Origin: Tetrapyrgos nigripes
Lineage: Eukaryota > Basidiomycota > Agaricomycetes > Agaricales > Campanellaceae
DNA length: 64,000 nt
Direction: 5' to 3'
Assembly: GCA_013368315.1 (NCBI GenBank)
Contig: JAACJM010000096.1
Location: forward strand, 124,001-188,000
The translations under genes were made by a program, and so were the position numbers. Shown here piece by piece: positions 10,501 to 21,104 of this stretch. Numbering within the stretch: the stretch's first letter is position 1; every line of letters starts with the position of its first letter. The notes under the pieces were generated by a model. It was not told the DNA's origin, searched no databases, and worked only from the letters and a program-made list of their open reading frames with translations.

Positions 10501-13500
10501 CAAACTCAAACTACCAGCTAACACATCCCCTTCCTTTTCCTTCCTTTTCCCAGATTAACAGTCTCCCTCCGTCTCCCCGACTCGGACTCCTTCTCTTACA
10601 TCCCTCACCTATTCTCGAATGGTAGAAATATCGTTCAATGGGTTCTCCCATTGGTTTTGGCGGTTGGGTTGAGGGTTATTACGACGTTGTTGGAAAGGAT
10701 GGATAGGATGGGTAGGTGGAGGGTTGGGAAGTGGAATCAGTTGGTTTTTCCTATATGTGAGTGTTTAGTGTCTTTCTCTCAGTGTCGTGTGTGTTTTCCT
10801 CCTCCCCCCTTTCTCTTCTATGTCTCAACATCCCGACATACCCTAGTTCATCACTCCGCTCTATTGATTGTTCCATCGTTTCCCTCTTCTCTTTCTCTTT
10901 CTACACGGCACATAGCCAATCGCTCACAAACTTACTTTCCCCGAAAACCAAAACAAAACAGATTTTGTAATCATCCCGGTTCTATTTTATATCATCGTCT
11001 TTGCTGGGCGGATGGATTTGGAAGAGTTGAGGAGGGAGGGGTGGTTGTTTGATGTTGGTGGGGGTGGGGAGGGTGGGGGATCTGGAGAGCCTGGAGACGG
11101 CGGTGGGGCGAGTGGGGAAGCTCATTGGTATCACTTTTATGAGTATCTGGGTGAGTTTCTTTCTCAACTGACTCTTTGACGAGAGAGAGAGAGAGTTCAG
11201 GTCCATACAAGTAACCATAACCATAACAATTAACATCCTCGTTTCGTTTCTTTTACCCCGCAGACCTCAACCTCATCCACTTCAAACCCCTCTGGATGAC
11301 CCTCCCAACACAGTTTGCACTGTTGTTCTTCAACGTGTTGCATCCGCCTTTGAATGTTCCTGCTTTGTGTGAGTGATTTTTTCGTCCGTTTTCGTTTCCG
11401 CTTATGCTTATGCTAAAATGCTATGGACACCCGCTTATTACCTCGCTCCTCTTTCATTTTCCAAATTCCCTCCCTCCTCTTCAAAAATAAAAAATACTGT
11501 CCCCCGCGTGGTGTAACAGCCGTATCCCTCAATGAAGATGTAGACACTGACAAGGAACTCGTCGCTCATGGGTATTCTAACCTATTGGCGGGTGTAATGG
11601 GTACTGTACCGAATTATTTGGTTTATGTGAATACGTTGCTGTGAGTGTCTGTTCTGCTACCCCTTCCTTCCTCTGCTCTCCCCACCACCATCTCTGTTTC
11701 TCTCTGTTATGTGTTAAATAAGTCGAAACTGACGATTGTGTTCCCCACCACAACCCCACTGGAACAGATTCTACCGCGTAGGAGGGACGACACGTATAGC
11801 AGGGTTCTTATTGGCGTTGGCGACGTTGGGTTTATTGTTGATGGGTACTGAGCCTATTGCGTATATACGTGAGTGTTTTCTCATCCGGCTTCTCTATGAA
11901 ACCATGTAACTCACAACAAACATCTTCCCCCTTTCCCCTTTCCCCACCTCCACCCCCCACAGCCATCCCAGTCGTCTCAGCCCTCATCTTCGTCCTCGGT
12001 ATCGACCTCGTCAAAGAAGCCCTCTGGGATACCCGTCACCGCGTCTCCAAAACCGAATACATCACGATATTCTCAATCATGGTCGCCATGACCGTATGGG
12101 ACTTTGTCAAAGGCGTCCTATGGGGAATCGTCGTTTCGTGTTTCTTCTTCGTGGTGTCAAATTCGCAGAGGAGGAGTATAAGAGCTTTGCATACGGGTGA
12201 TACGGCTATGAGTACGGTCAGGAGACCGAGTGGACAGAGGCAGTATATTAGGGAGGTGTCGAAGCAGACGACTATTTTGAGGTTGCAGGGTGAGTGGCTG
12301 GTTGTACATCACATCACATCACATCACGCGTGTTGGACTTGAGATGCAGATGGATTGCTGACTTTATTTGTTGTACAGGTTTCCTGTTCTTCGGCACAAT
12401 AACCCAAGTCGAATCTACCATTCGTTCCCTTATCAACCCTACCTCCTCCTCCTCCTCCTCCTCTTCCTCCGCTTCCAACACCACCTCCAGCTCCGTAACC
12501 CGCGCAACAGGTTGGACCCTCCACCCCATCCGTTTCCTCGTCCTCGACCTCACCCTCGTCTACGGTGTCGACATGTCCGCCGCCGAAGCCTTCGTCCGTA
12601 TCCAACGCCTCCTCTCCTCTCGTTACGTCACTCTCGTCTTTTGCGGATTCGAACCAGACGATACAGTTGGTCGGGCGTTGAGGAGTGTAGATGTGTTGGG
12701 TTTGGAGGGGGTAGAGCTGTTTAGGACGTTTGGGGATGCGATGGAGTGGACGGAGAATGCGTACTTGAGGGCTTGGTATAAGAGTTTGGGGGTTAGGAAT
12801 TTGAAGGAGGGGACGGGGGTAGGGGTTGAGATGGGGTATGGGGGTGTGGGTATGGGTATAGATGAAGAAGAGGATGGGCAAGAGGAAGAGTTCACGGTGA
12901 CGTCTCCTCGAGCTGAGCAGTTGCATAGTGCCGGACATAGTAATTTGCTAAATGGTGCGTTGCGTTTATTCGCATACATGGATTATGAAGATAGATCTCT
13001 AACTTAACTCTCTCTCTTTCGTTCTATAGACCTCATGTCTCAAGTCCTCCCCAACACAAGCGAAGAACCCTACCCAACACTCATCAAATGCTTTTCCTCT
13101 TTCGAAGACTTTAGCGTGGACAAGTTGGAACCGCTTATTCCATACCTGAAGAGGATGTCTGCACCGATGGGGACGGTCCTTTGGAGGCAGGATGATATAC
13201 CGGATGGGTTGTATCTGGTTGAAGCAGGGATATTGAGAGCTTCGTACAAGTTTATGAGTTACAATGACCCGAATCCTGACCCAAACGCTCATCCCAACGC
13301 TCATCCCACCACTTCCATCTCAAACAATGTCAACTCCAACTCCAACCCCAACCCCAACTCCAACGCCGTCACTGCAACTCTTGGAGCAGAAGACAGTGTA
13401 TTCAACTCTGGGATCGAAGAGTCTATGGTACCAGGGACATTAGCGGGAGAGTTGACGGCGCTGACTGGGTTACCGAGGAATGCGACTGTAGTCGTAGAGA

Positions 13501-13742
13501 GGGATGCGGTGCTTTGGAAGTTGACCAACGAAGGGTTGAAGGAGTTAGAAGAGAGGGAACCAAAGGTTGCGAGGGAGTTCACGAGGTTGGTTTTAAAAGG
13601 TGAGTGGATAAGCTTTTATTCATGATTGTCATGAACGTTTTCTCATTTCTTCTTTTCCTTCCTTTTTTTTTTCGGCTTTGATATTTTAGCTTCAAAGATT
13701 GATCACGATACGTTATTGTCTGCGTTGGCCACCAGACAATGA
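7538..13742 (+). CDS. SulP-STAS-cNMP-binding transporter (YGR125W-type), 11 exons
   Basis: Exons: 7538-9074, 10230-10344, 10554-10756, 10962-11150, 11264-11368, 11520-11640, 11768-11868, 11963-12289, 12379-12954, 13030-13599, 13690-13742. All introns are GT-AG and the sum is 3897 nt, giving 1298 residues. Residues 1-320 are a low-complexity cytosolic head rich in Ser, Pro, Asp and Glu. SulP membrane segments begin near residue 330 ([23 protein letters not shown]) and continue through the conserved [22 protein letters not shown] domain ([20 protein letters not shown]) and then a Crp-like cyclic-nucleotide-binding fold ([20 protein letters not shown] ... [16 protein letters not shown]) follow. 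This order matches the fungal YGR125W/Vsb1-type vacuolar SulP family, linked in yeast to basic amino-acid storage; the substrate here is unproven. The 3' part is duplicated at 19088-21042. Confidence 0.9.
9075..10229 (+). other. 1155-bp first intron of the SulP gene
   Basis: The donor GTATGT follows exon 1 and the acceptor precedes [11 protein letters not shown]; both flanks join in frame. Intron 1 is several times longer than the others (90-209 bp). It contains pyrimidine-rich stretches, a GGAAGTTGGAAT-type local repeat near 9500 and a (TC)n run near 10198-10215. Open frames inside it have no family features. Confidence 0.75.
10484..10512. repeat. (CAAACT)n microsatellite in SulP intron 2
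   Basis: About five tandem copies of the hexamer within the intron between exons 2 and 3. Confidence 0.85.
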
Positions 13743-14487
13743 GTTGAGGATAAAGGAGAAAAGATTTGAGGTTGGAAGGATTTAGCCGTGGACTGGTAAT
13801 TTACCAGGATTTACGTTTTGCTACTCCTTACAGGAAGTGTATGGTGGCCAACTCTCAAAAGTATTATACTGTTATTCCATACCATACCCTCCAGTGCTTC
13901 CATTTACTGCCTGGATCGCAATTATTTCGTTATTACGCCTGCTTTCGCTTTGTATAGTCGTTCATTCCTCCCACCCGTTCATTTATGTTTTACTACTTAT
14001 CGCCCTGACATACATACTTGTTTGTGTCATTTGTCACTCATTTGTTAACTTTGCACCGTAGATATTTTCATTCTTGTGCACTTATAAACGTTGGTGATTT
14101 TTTGTCGAGGTCTGCAACCAGACAGTGCGATTTGAGTACTAAGGGAAAACAACTGTGGGTGAGATAGATGGATAGATAGCATGACCGTCGCATTTTGGAC
14201 TGGCCAAGCTGCCTTCATAGCCATTTCAATTCTTCCCATGTCAGCTGGAGTCTGGAAGACCTGGAGGATATAGTCTCAGCTGCAGATCAAGACGCGTCAT
14301 TTTACCAAGCCAACTACTAGCAGTGTCCCTGAATTTTCGGTGCTCCAATTGGCTTCATCCTCTCAGACTGCTGAATTCGGTTTCGTATGCTGTTCCTATG
14401 GTTCACACTCCTTTGCAGATCTTTGAAAACTCGTATCACAAAAGTCTACAAGAAATCAATCCCTTGCGACTGTTTTACAATTGCTAT
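13743..14487. other. SulP/SDR convergent intergenic segment
   Basis: Most of it (13730-14353) is missing from the second duplication unit. Open frames such as 13837-14061 have no recognisable domain. It holds the 3' ends of the convergent transporter and dehydrogenase transcripts. Confidence 0.5.
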
Positions 14488-15655
14488 CTACGGATTCACC
14501 ATATTCAAGCCTCCGTCAATGTGCATGATGGTACCATTGGTATATTCACCCGCCGAAGAAGACAGATACACAGCCGCCATTCCTATCTCGTGTTCCCTGT
14601 CATTGACAAAAGTCGGCGATGCGATAGTCAGCATTAAAATGGATAATTCATTTCGACACTTACTTTCCTGGCCTATTTACTGGCGCCGCAGTCAGCGTCC
14701 CAGGCATCGCTCCCTTCATGTGCTGGACCAACCTCTCTTCCAAACCCGACATCTCGGATGAATAAACCGAACCCGTCATCTCGGATGAAAAAACACCAGG
14801 AGCGATGGCGTTGACTCTAACGGGAATCTTACTCAACCCAAACTCGGTCGCCATAGATGAGGTGAGGTGGTCTGCTCCCGCTTTGCTTACACTGTATGCA
14901 AACTGGATTAGGAGGTAAGCATCCCCGGCGGTCGAGTGGCATAGAAATGTACTTACCGTATTCATCACCATCTTCATAGTTCCAACACAACTAGTGATAT
15001 TGATGACGCTGGAGGTTTCACCTTTTCTCGCCCGTGCGCCTTTTTCGAGGAGAGATAAAAAGCCCATAGTGACGAAGAATGGGGCAGCCGTATTGGTACG
15101 TAAAATGTCGGTCCATTTGTCAAATGAGGATTCTGCGAACAGCAAATCTCCCAAATTCGGGTCTCTGTCTCCTACGAACTTGAACCATTCGCCAGAGATT
15201 CCAGCGCTGTCGGATGATCATACACATCGGTGAGTATTACTTGATTTCCAAGACTATTTTTTTGACGTACTTATTGACCAGAATGTCGAGTTTTCCATCA
15301 GCTTCATTAATGGTTTTGACGGCCTTGGTAATGGACTCTTTGTCTAAGACGTCCATCTGCAATCTGAGAGGATGCGTAAGTTTCTGCACACTGTCTTCAA
15401 GTAATCAGCACTTACGGAACGAGTCCTTGCCCTATTTCGGTCGCTACCTTTTGTAGAACTTCAAGACGTCGTCCAGTGATATAGACCTTGGCGCCATTTT
15501 TCGCTAGTTGCTTGGCAATCATCAAGCCACTGGTTCAAAGGAGAGTACAAGTGCTCTGGTGAGTGGGACGTGATAGAAGTGATTTCACAAACTTACATGC
15601 CTGTTCCACCACCAGTAACCACCGCAACCTTGCCTGTCAAGTCAAGAGGGTTCAT
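14488..15655 (-). CDS. short-chain dehydrogenase/reductase (copy 1), 6 exons
   Basis: Exons on the minus strand: 15655-15597, 15529-15416, 15363-15271, 15206-14957, 14902-14664, 14596-14488. The sum is 864 nt, giving 287 residues. Classical SDR features: the cofactor motif TGGGTGIG at residues 14-21, NNAG at 88-91, Ser161 (INITSCVG), Tyr175 and Lys179 in YSVSK, and a C-terminal GEYTNGTIMHIDGG typical of the family. It probably reduces or oxidises a carbonyl or alcohol with NAD(P)(H) in the cytosol; the substrate is unknown. Compared with copy 2 it carries nine extra residues after SSEMTG, from an imperfect 27-bp duplication. It is convergent with the transporter. A TATA-like box sits about 77 bp upstream of the ATG. 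Confidence 0.9.
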
Positions 15656-15731
15656 CTTGTGCGTAATGAAAAGTGAGAGATTATGAGGAATTTTCTGTCT
15701 GGATGATTCATATGAAGATTTACTTCTGCTC

Positions 15732-15737
15732 TTTATA
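15732..15737 (-). promoter_or_regulatory. TATA-like box of SDR copy 1
   Basis: TATAAA on the minus strand about 77 bp before the start codon, conserved at 22322-22327 in front of copy 2. Confidence 0.5.
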
Positions 15738-15937
15738 CCATGGTCGTGCACCGAGAAAGATGTAGGCTTGGTAATAATAGTATTAGAGAGTATAGCAGGG
15801 CGACAAAGAAAATTTGTTAATCTCGTAGTGTCACCAGCGAGCAATTACAAACCACGAGAGACTTTTCACGGCACGTCAGTAAAAGTGAAGGTCCATTTTT
15901 GACGTTCCACGCGGTCGAATACAAACATCCGGCTGTA

Positions 15938-15992
15938 TTCCACGACCCCCGAGAGTACCCAGGCCGCTTGGGTACTCTCGGGGGTCGTGGAA
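15938..15992. repeat. perfect 24-bp-arm hairpin
   Basis: Left arm 15938-15961, 7-nt loop 15962-15968, right arm 15969-15992. The arms are perfectly complementary and GC-rich (core CCCCCGAGAGTACCC). It lies just outside duplication unit 1 in the transposon-filled junction. No transposon ends were recognised around it. Confidence 0.9.
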
Positions 15993-16068
15993 TTCCTGGA
16001 CAAAAGTCCCATTGTTGGACGCATTGTCGAGTGTTATCATACCGATCTAAGAACTACTAAATCAGTTA

Positions 16069-17953
16069 TCAAGGTCCACAAATGAAAACAAGAAGCCTGA
16101 CCGAGTTCTGAGCTCCAAGATCTTTGAGAACACCCGTAAAGATTCCAGCGATATTCGCACCAGTGTGAGATCCCTCGATCCGTCGAAAAGCAACAAGCTG
16201 AGAACGAAGCTCCAAGTGACCGTTCTGTCCACGAACTATATAGTGCACAGTGACCGCCATATAGGACTCAAGGTTAGTCCGGGACCAGATATCGCTTGTC
16301 CACGACAAACGGAGGACCCCTGATAATAGGTGACAAGGCCGGTCGGAAAGTTTGCCAATTTGGCCAGTTTTTATCCGAACCATTTTGGAACCCATTCTTG
16401 AAAATTTTGTCCGAACCTGGGACTGGCCTCCTCCCAGTCCAATTTTTGTCCGAACTGGGGTACCGGCCTATAAAAAATCGCAAAAAATCCAGAAAATTTT
16501 CCGAAGCACATTCTGCGTGTCTATGAGCCTAACTCGTCCTTTTCCAATCCATTCACTGCGTTGGAAAAGAGGCTGTCTAGTGAGGTCATCGATGGTGAGC
16601 ATGGTGAATGCAACATGTGCTTCAACAAGATGTACTGTGTTGAAAACAAATATATTTACTTTACAGCAATATCTACTTCCTCGAAGACCTATTAAGGAAA
16701 TAATGGGAATGGAGTCACTAGACGAAAACTCAAATAGCCATATGCGGAATAAGGTCAGTGGGAGTCAGGGACTTCGCAGTGTGGAGTTGAGCCACCGCTA
16801 TTGTGATTGGTAAGTAGCCTATTGTCCACCCACATGCGAGGCCTATTGTTGTCCGAACACTGGTCGGCTTTCCGACCCTCTGGCCCCACTTTTTGTCCGA
16901 ACTGGTGACCGGCCTCATCACCCATTATCAGGGGTCCTACAAACGGCCAAGAGAGTTCTGTTTCTGGATCAGTGATTCGTTGGCAAATAAGTATAGAATT
17001 ACTACCTTGATATCCTCAATCATCTTGTCATGATCACTCCCTAAACTCCCTATATATCTAACCAGTCGTGATCATTCCGTCTAGTTTTATAGTTCTTACT
17101 TGCATCATACTCATACATGTTCCATGTTTGATCGTATTCATTTCTTAGCTATATATACGCTGTAGTAGCTACTCGCTCTTTAGCCGAATCAACGCTACGC
17201 TATGCTCTTGTTCAAAGGCGCCTGGCTAAATCTGTGCCAATAAAGAGCAGTAGATCTCGTAGTTCTGGGCAATCAACGATATTGAGAGACTGGAAAGAAA
17301 GCAGAGGTTAGTAAACTCACACTCAGAAGATTGGATGACATGAATACGCACCTGATCATCTACTGCGATCCATTTCAATAGCCGCTCATAGAAACCTTCT
17401 AGACTGAATGAAGGATGAGGTGTCGACTGGCTTTCCTGGGGCAACCCTCGGGCCAATTCCTCTCAACCTTTCAACTTCTTAATCAAGACAACCTCTCTCC
17501 ATGAATTACCATACTGTTCTGAAAGATGCTTGCGCAATGTTTTGGTCTGGCCATCTGAGTTACGCCATGGTTTATGATCGCTAAGTATGTTAAAAGATGA
17601 GTACATTCAAAAAGCTTTCCAAACGGAAGTGAATATACATACCACAGTTTACAGGACAAAATTCCGTACTCCTTTTGTGGTGGCCGTGACATCAAATTGA
17701 TCTCAAGCCCAGGTGGTAAAGAGTCGGATTGGTTGTCATTCTTGAGAGCTCGCACAAAATACCACACATCTGTGGCTATGTTAGCCGTCGGATTTTCTTT
17801 AGGAGAACGTACAAATGAGCCATAATGAGTGTCGGGTTGAGATGCTGTCAGTTCAGCAGTAGAACCACAAGAAATAGGGCCAACACCGGTAAGTGGGGCT
17901 ACCGGAGTCGACGATGCCTCCACAGCATCGATCCGGGGTTCTGTAGAATGCAA
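16069..17953 (-). pseudogene. decayed hAT transposase interrupted by a MITE
   Basis: The N-terminal part near 17953-17480 shows a BED-finger-like region of fungal hAT transposases (ATDVWYFVRAL, then CKL, then WRNSDGQTKTLRKHL across an intron-like gap). The 17456-17226 segment has FSLEGFYERLLKWIAVDDQ. The 16312-16069 segment has WTSDIWSRTNLESYMAVTVH and RRIEGSHTGANIAGIF, the start of the catalytic core. A 626-bp element sits inside it at 16313-16938. Removing that element with one TSD copy rejoins the reading frame into ...SLGRLSWTSDIW. No C-terminal dimerisation region follows, so the gene is truncated and dead. Family assignment rests on recalled hAT motifs. Confidence 0.7.
16313..16938. mobile_element. 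626-bp non-autonomous hAT element with 8-bp TSD
   Basis: Inverted ends AGGACCCCTGATAAT at 16313 and the mirror ending at 16938. Perfect 8-bp target duplication ACAAACGG at 16305-16312 and 16939-16946. About five subterminal copies of a TTGTCCGAAC-like motif sit near both ends (about 16371, 16404, 16443, 16848, 16891), as expected for transposase-binding repeats. There is no transposase; the 16352-16813 open frame has no family features. The 8-bp TSD points to hAT mobilisation. Confidence 0.9.
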
Positions 17954-17998
17954 TGAATTAAGAAATCGATGATTTGAAGAGCAAAGAATAGTTACCTA

Positions 17999-19085
17999 TG
18001 GTGTTCAAAGTGTTAAAAAAATAAGTTCCGAGTTTTACCTTGCAATTGCGATTTTTCCACGGCTACGATTTTCCGAGGCTACGATTTTCTGAGGCTACAA
18101 TTTTAAGGCTACGATTTCCAAGTTTACACTCCTTCACTCAGTCCTTACTTACTTGCTTTAGAAACAGATAGTAGTTAATAGATGTCTACTTCAAACATAC
18201 ATGGAGAAATATAAGTAAAAGAAAACAAGAAAGAACCAAACTATGGTCACTGTTATTCACAATGACCCTTGCAACGTTGTCAGTCTCTCCTCCCTTCCCA
18301 TCCTGGTAGAAATGCCTCAAATCCTTCTATTTGGTGAGAGACCGTTGCTAAGGCAAAGATAAAGCAAGGAGTACTTGGGTAAGTACTGATAGAACTTCAA
18401 TGCCACATTGAGGACCTGGAAAGGGGTATACTGAGTGCCCAGGCAGACGCTCAAGGGGTTTGCGCATAGGACGACGTGGGAGAGGGACTCGGAGGAACAA
18501 TCTCGACATCTTCGAGAATAATGACAATTCGGGGACAGTTGTCTTGGATGGGGAACATGAGGCTGAGTCGGGGACCGTGGCCATGAAAGTGCATAGACGA
18601 GTACATGAGCCACAAAGTATTCCTGGCCCAGGAACTATGGAGAAAGTCGGGAGAAAGGCATGAGCTATGTGGCCGCAGCCAAAGCCAAGCCGAAGTAACG
18701 GCATGTGGAAATTTCACATCACATGTCATGCACGGGTCACATGGTCACGTGTCAAGCGAGACGCGTCTACTTTCCATCGCCCCAAACACCCTTTTCGACA
18801 ACTTTTACGGAGTATATTTCCAAATAGGTGCATTAAAAAGAGATGTTAAAAGAAACGTTTAAAAGCCCAGGAGCCTTGAAGAGCATTATTCTTGGTCAGC
18901 TCCGGAAATCGTAGCCTTAAAATCGTAGCCTCTGAAAAATCGCAATCGCAAAATTGTAGCCTTAAAATTGTAGCCTCGAAAAATTGTAGCCTCGGAAAAT
19001 TGTAGCCTCAGAAAATCGTAGCCGCGGGAAAATTGCAATTGCAAGGTAAAACTCAGACCTTATTTTTTTAACACTTTGAACACCA
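17999..19085. mobile_element. 1.09-kb foldback-type element
   Basis: Ends TGGTGTTCAAAGTGTTAAAA at 17999 and the inverse ending at 19085, flanked by TA at 17997-17998 and 19086-19087. Behind the unique tips both arms are built from a 13-15 bp tandem motif (GGCTACGATTTTC and variants): about four units on the left (18060-18120) and about seven on the right (18905-19025), in opposite orientation. Long inverted arms made of short tandem repeats are the structure of foldback elements. The interior (18125-18900) has open frames of 60-118 codons that I could not assign. The right end is exactly where duplication unit 2 begins. Confidence 0.75.
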
Positions 19086-19194
19086 TATATATACGTGAGT
19101 GTTTTCTCGTCTGGCTTCTCTATGAAACCATGTAACTCACAACAAACATCTTCCCCATTCCTCCTTCCCCCACCCCCACCCCCACCCCCCACAG

Positions 19195-21042
19195 CCATCC
19201 CAGTCGTCTCAGCCCTCATCTTCATCCTCGGTATTGACCTTGTCAAAGAAGCCCTCTGGGACACCCATCACCGCGTCTCCAAAACTGAATACATCACCCT
19301 ATTCTCAATCATGGTCGCCATAACCGTATGGGACTTTGTCAAAGGCGTCCTATGGGGAATCGTCGTTTCGTGTTTCTTCTTCGTAGTGTCAAATTCACAG
19401 AGGAGGAGTATAAGAGCTTTTTATATGGGTGATACGGCTATGAGTACGGTCAGGAGACCGAGTGGACAGAGGCAGTATATTAGGGAGGTGTCGAAGCAGA
19501 CGACTATTTTGAGGTTGCAGGGTGAGTGGCTGGTTGTACATCACATCACATCACATCACGCGTGTTGGACTTGAGATGCAGATGGATTGCTGACTTTATT
19601 TGTTGTACAGGTTTCCTGTTCTTCGGCACAATAACCCAAGTCGAATCTACCATTCGTTCCCTTATCAACCCTACCTCCTCCTCCGGCTCCTCCTCCTCCT
19701 CCGCTTCCAACACCACCTCCAGCTCCGTAACCCGCGCAACAGGTTGGACCCTCCACCCCATCCGTTTCCTCGTCCTCGACCTCACCCTCGTCTACGGCAT
19801 CAACATGTCCGCCGCCGAAGCCTTTGTCCGTATCCAACGTCTCCTCTCCTCTCGTTACGTCACTCTCGTCTTTTGCGGATTCGAACCAGACAATACAATC
19901 GGTCGGGCGTTGAGGAGTGTAGATGTGTTGGGTTTGGAGGGGGTAGAGCTGTTTGGGACGTTTGGGGATGCGATGGAGTGGACGGAGAATGCGTATTTGA
20001 GGTCTTGGCATAAGAATTTGGGGGTTAGGAATTTGAAGGAGGAAACGGGGGTGGGGGTTGAGATGGGGTATGGAGGTATGGGTCAGGATGAAGAAGAGGA
20101 TGGGCAAGAGGAAGAGTTCACGGTGACGTCTCCTCGAGCTGAGCAGTTGCATAGTGCCGGACATAGTAATTTGCTAAATGGTGCGTTGCGTTTATTCGCA
20201 TACATGGATTATGAAGATAGATCTCTAACTTAACTCTCTCTCTTTCGTTCTATAGACCTCATGTCTCAAGTCCTCCCCAACACAAGCGAAGAACCCTACC
20301 CAACACTCATCAAATGCTTTTCCTCTTTCGAAGACTTTAGCGTGGACAAGTTGGAACCGCTTATTCCATACCTGAAGAGGATGTCTGCACCGATGGGGAC
20401 GGTCCTTTGGAGGCAGGATGATATACCGGATGGGTTGTATCTGGTTGAAGCAGGGATATTGAGAGCTTCGTACAAGTTTATGAGTTACAATGACCCGAAT
20501 CCTGACCCTAACGCTCATCCCAACGCTCATCCCAACGCTCATCCCACCACTTCCATCTCAAACAATGTCAATTCCAATCCCAACCTCAACCTCAACTCCA
20601 ACGCCGTAACTGCAACTCTTGGAACAGAAGACAGTGTATTCAACTCTGGGATCGAAGAGTCTATGGTACCGGGGACATTAGCGGGAGAGTTGACGGCGCT
20701 GACTGGGTTACCGAGGAATGCGACTGTAGTCGTAGAGAGGGATGCGGTGCTTTGGAAGTTGACCAACGAAGGGTTGAAGGAGAGGGAAGAGAGGGAACCA
20801 AAGGTTGCGAGGGAGTTTACGAGGTTGGTTTTAAAAGGTGAGTGGATAAGCTTTTATTGATGATGGTCATGAACGCTTTCTCATTTCTTCTTTTCCTTCC
20901 TTTTTTCTTCTTCGGCTTTGATATTTTAGCTTCAAAAATCGATCACGATACGTTATTGTCCGCGTTGGCTTCATCCTCTCAGACTACTGAATTCGGTTTC
21001 GTATGCTGTTCCTATGGCTCCCATTCCTTTGCAGATCTTTGA
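19195..21042 (+). pseudogene. partial SulP gene copy (STAS and cNMP-binding part)
   Basis: Retains the equivalents of exons 8-11 (19195-19521, 19611-20180, 20256-20837, 20930 onward) with all splice signals and open frames. It encodes the last membrane segments, the STAS domain and the cyclic-nucleotide-binding domain. It has no promoter, no start exon and no transporter core. At the end, loss of the 624-bp block removes the original stop and the frame runs on to a TGA ending at 21042. Substitutions relative to the source are few, so the duplication is recent. A soluble STAS-cNMP product would need a new promoter; most likely a gene fragment. Confidence 0.85.
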
Positions 21043-21104
21043 AAATTCGTATCACAAAAGTCTACAAGAAATCAATCCCCTTGCGACTGTTTTACAATTG
21101 CTAT

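Larger units (their letters stand above)
11862..15875. repeat. segmental duplication, unit 1
   Basis: Covers SulP intron 7 to the 3' end and the complete short-chain dehydrogenase with its promoter. It is nearly identical to 19088-22465. Unit 1 has 624 bp (13730-14353) absent from unit 2, bounded by TTGGC, and an extra 27 bp inside the dehydrogenase. Confidence 0.95.

Noticed and set aside
16352..16813. 153-codon open frame
   Set aside because: Lies wholly inside the non-autonomous hAT element and has no transposase motif.
18348..18704. 118-codon minus-strand frame inside the foldback element
   Set aside because: No recognisable domain and overlapping open frames on both strands; not called as a gene.
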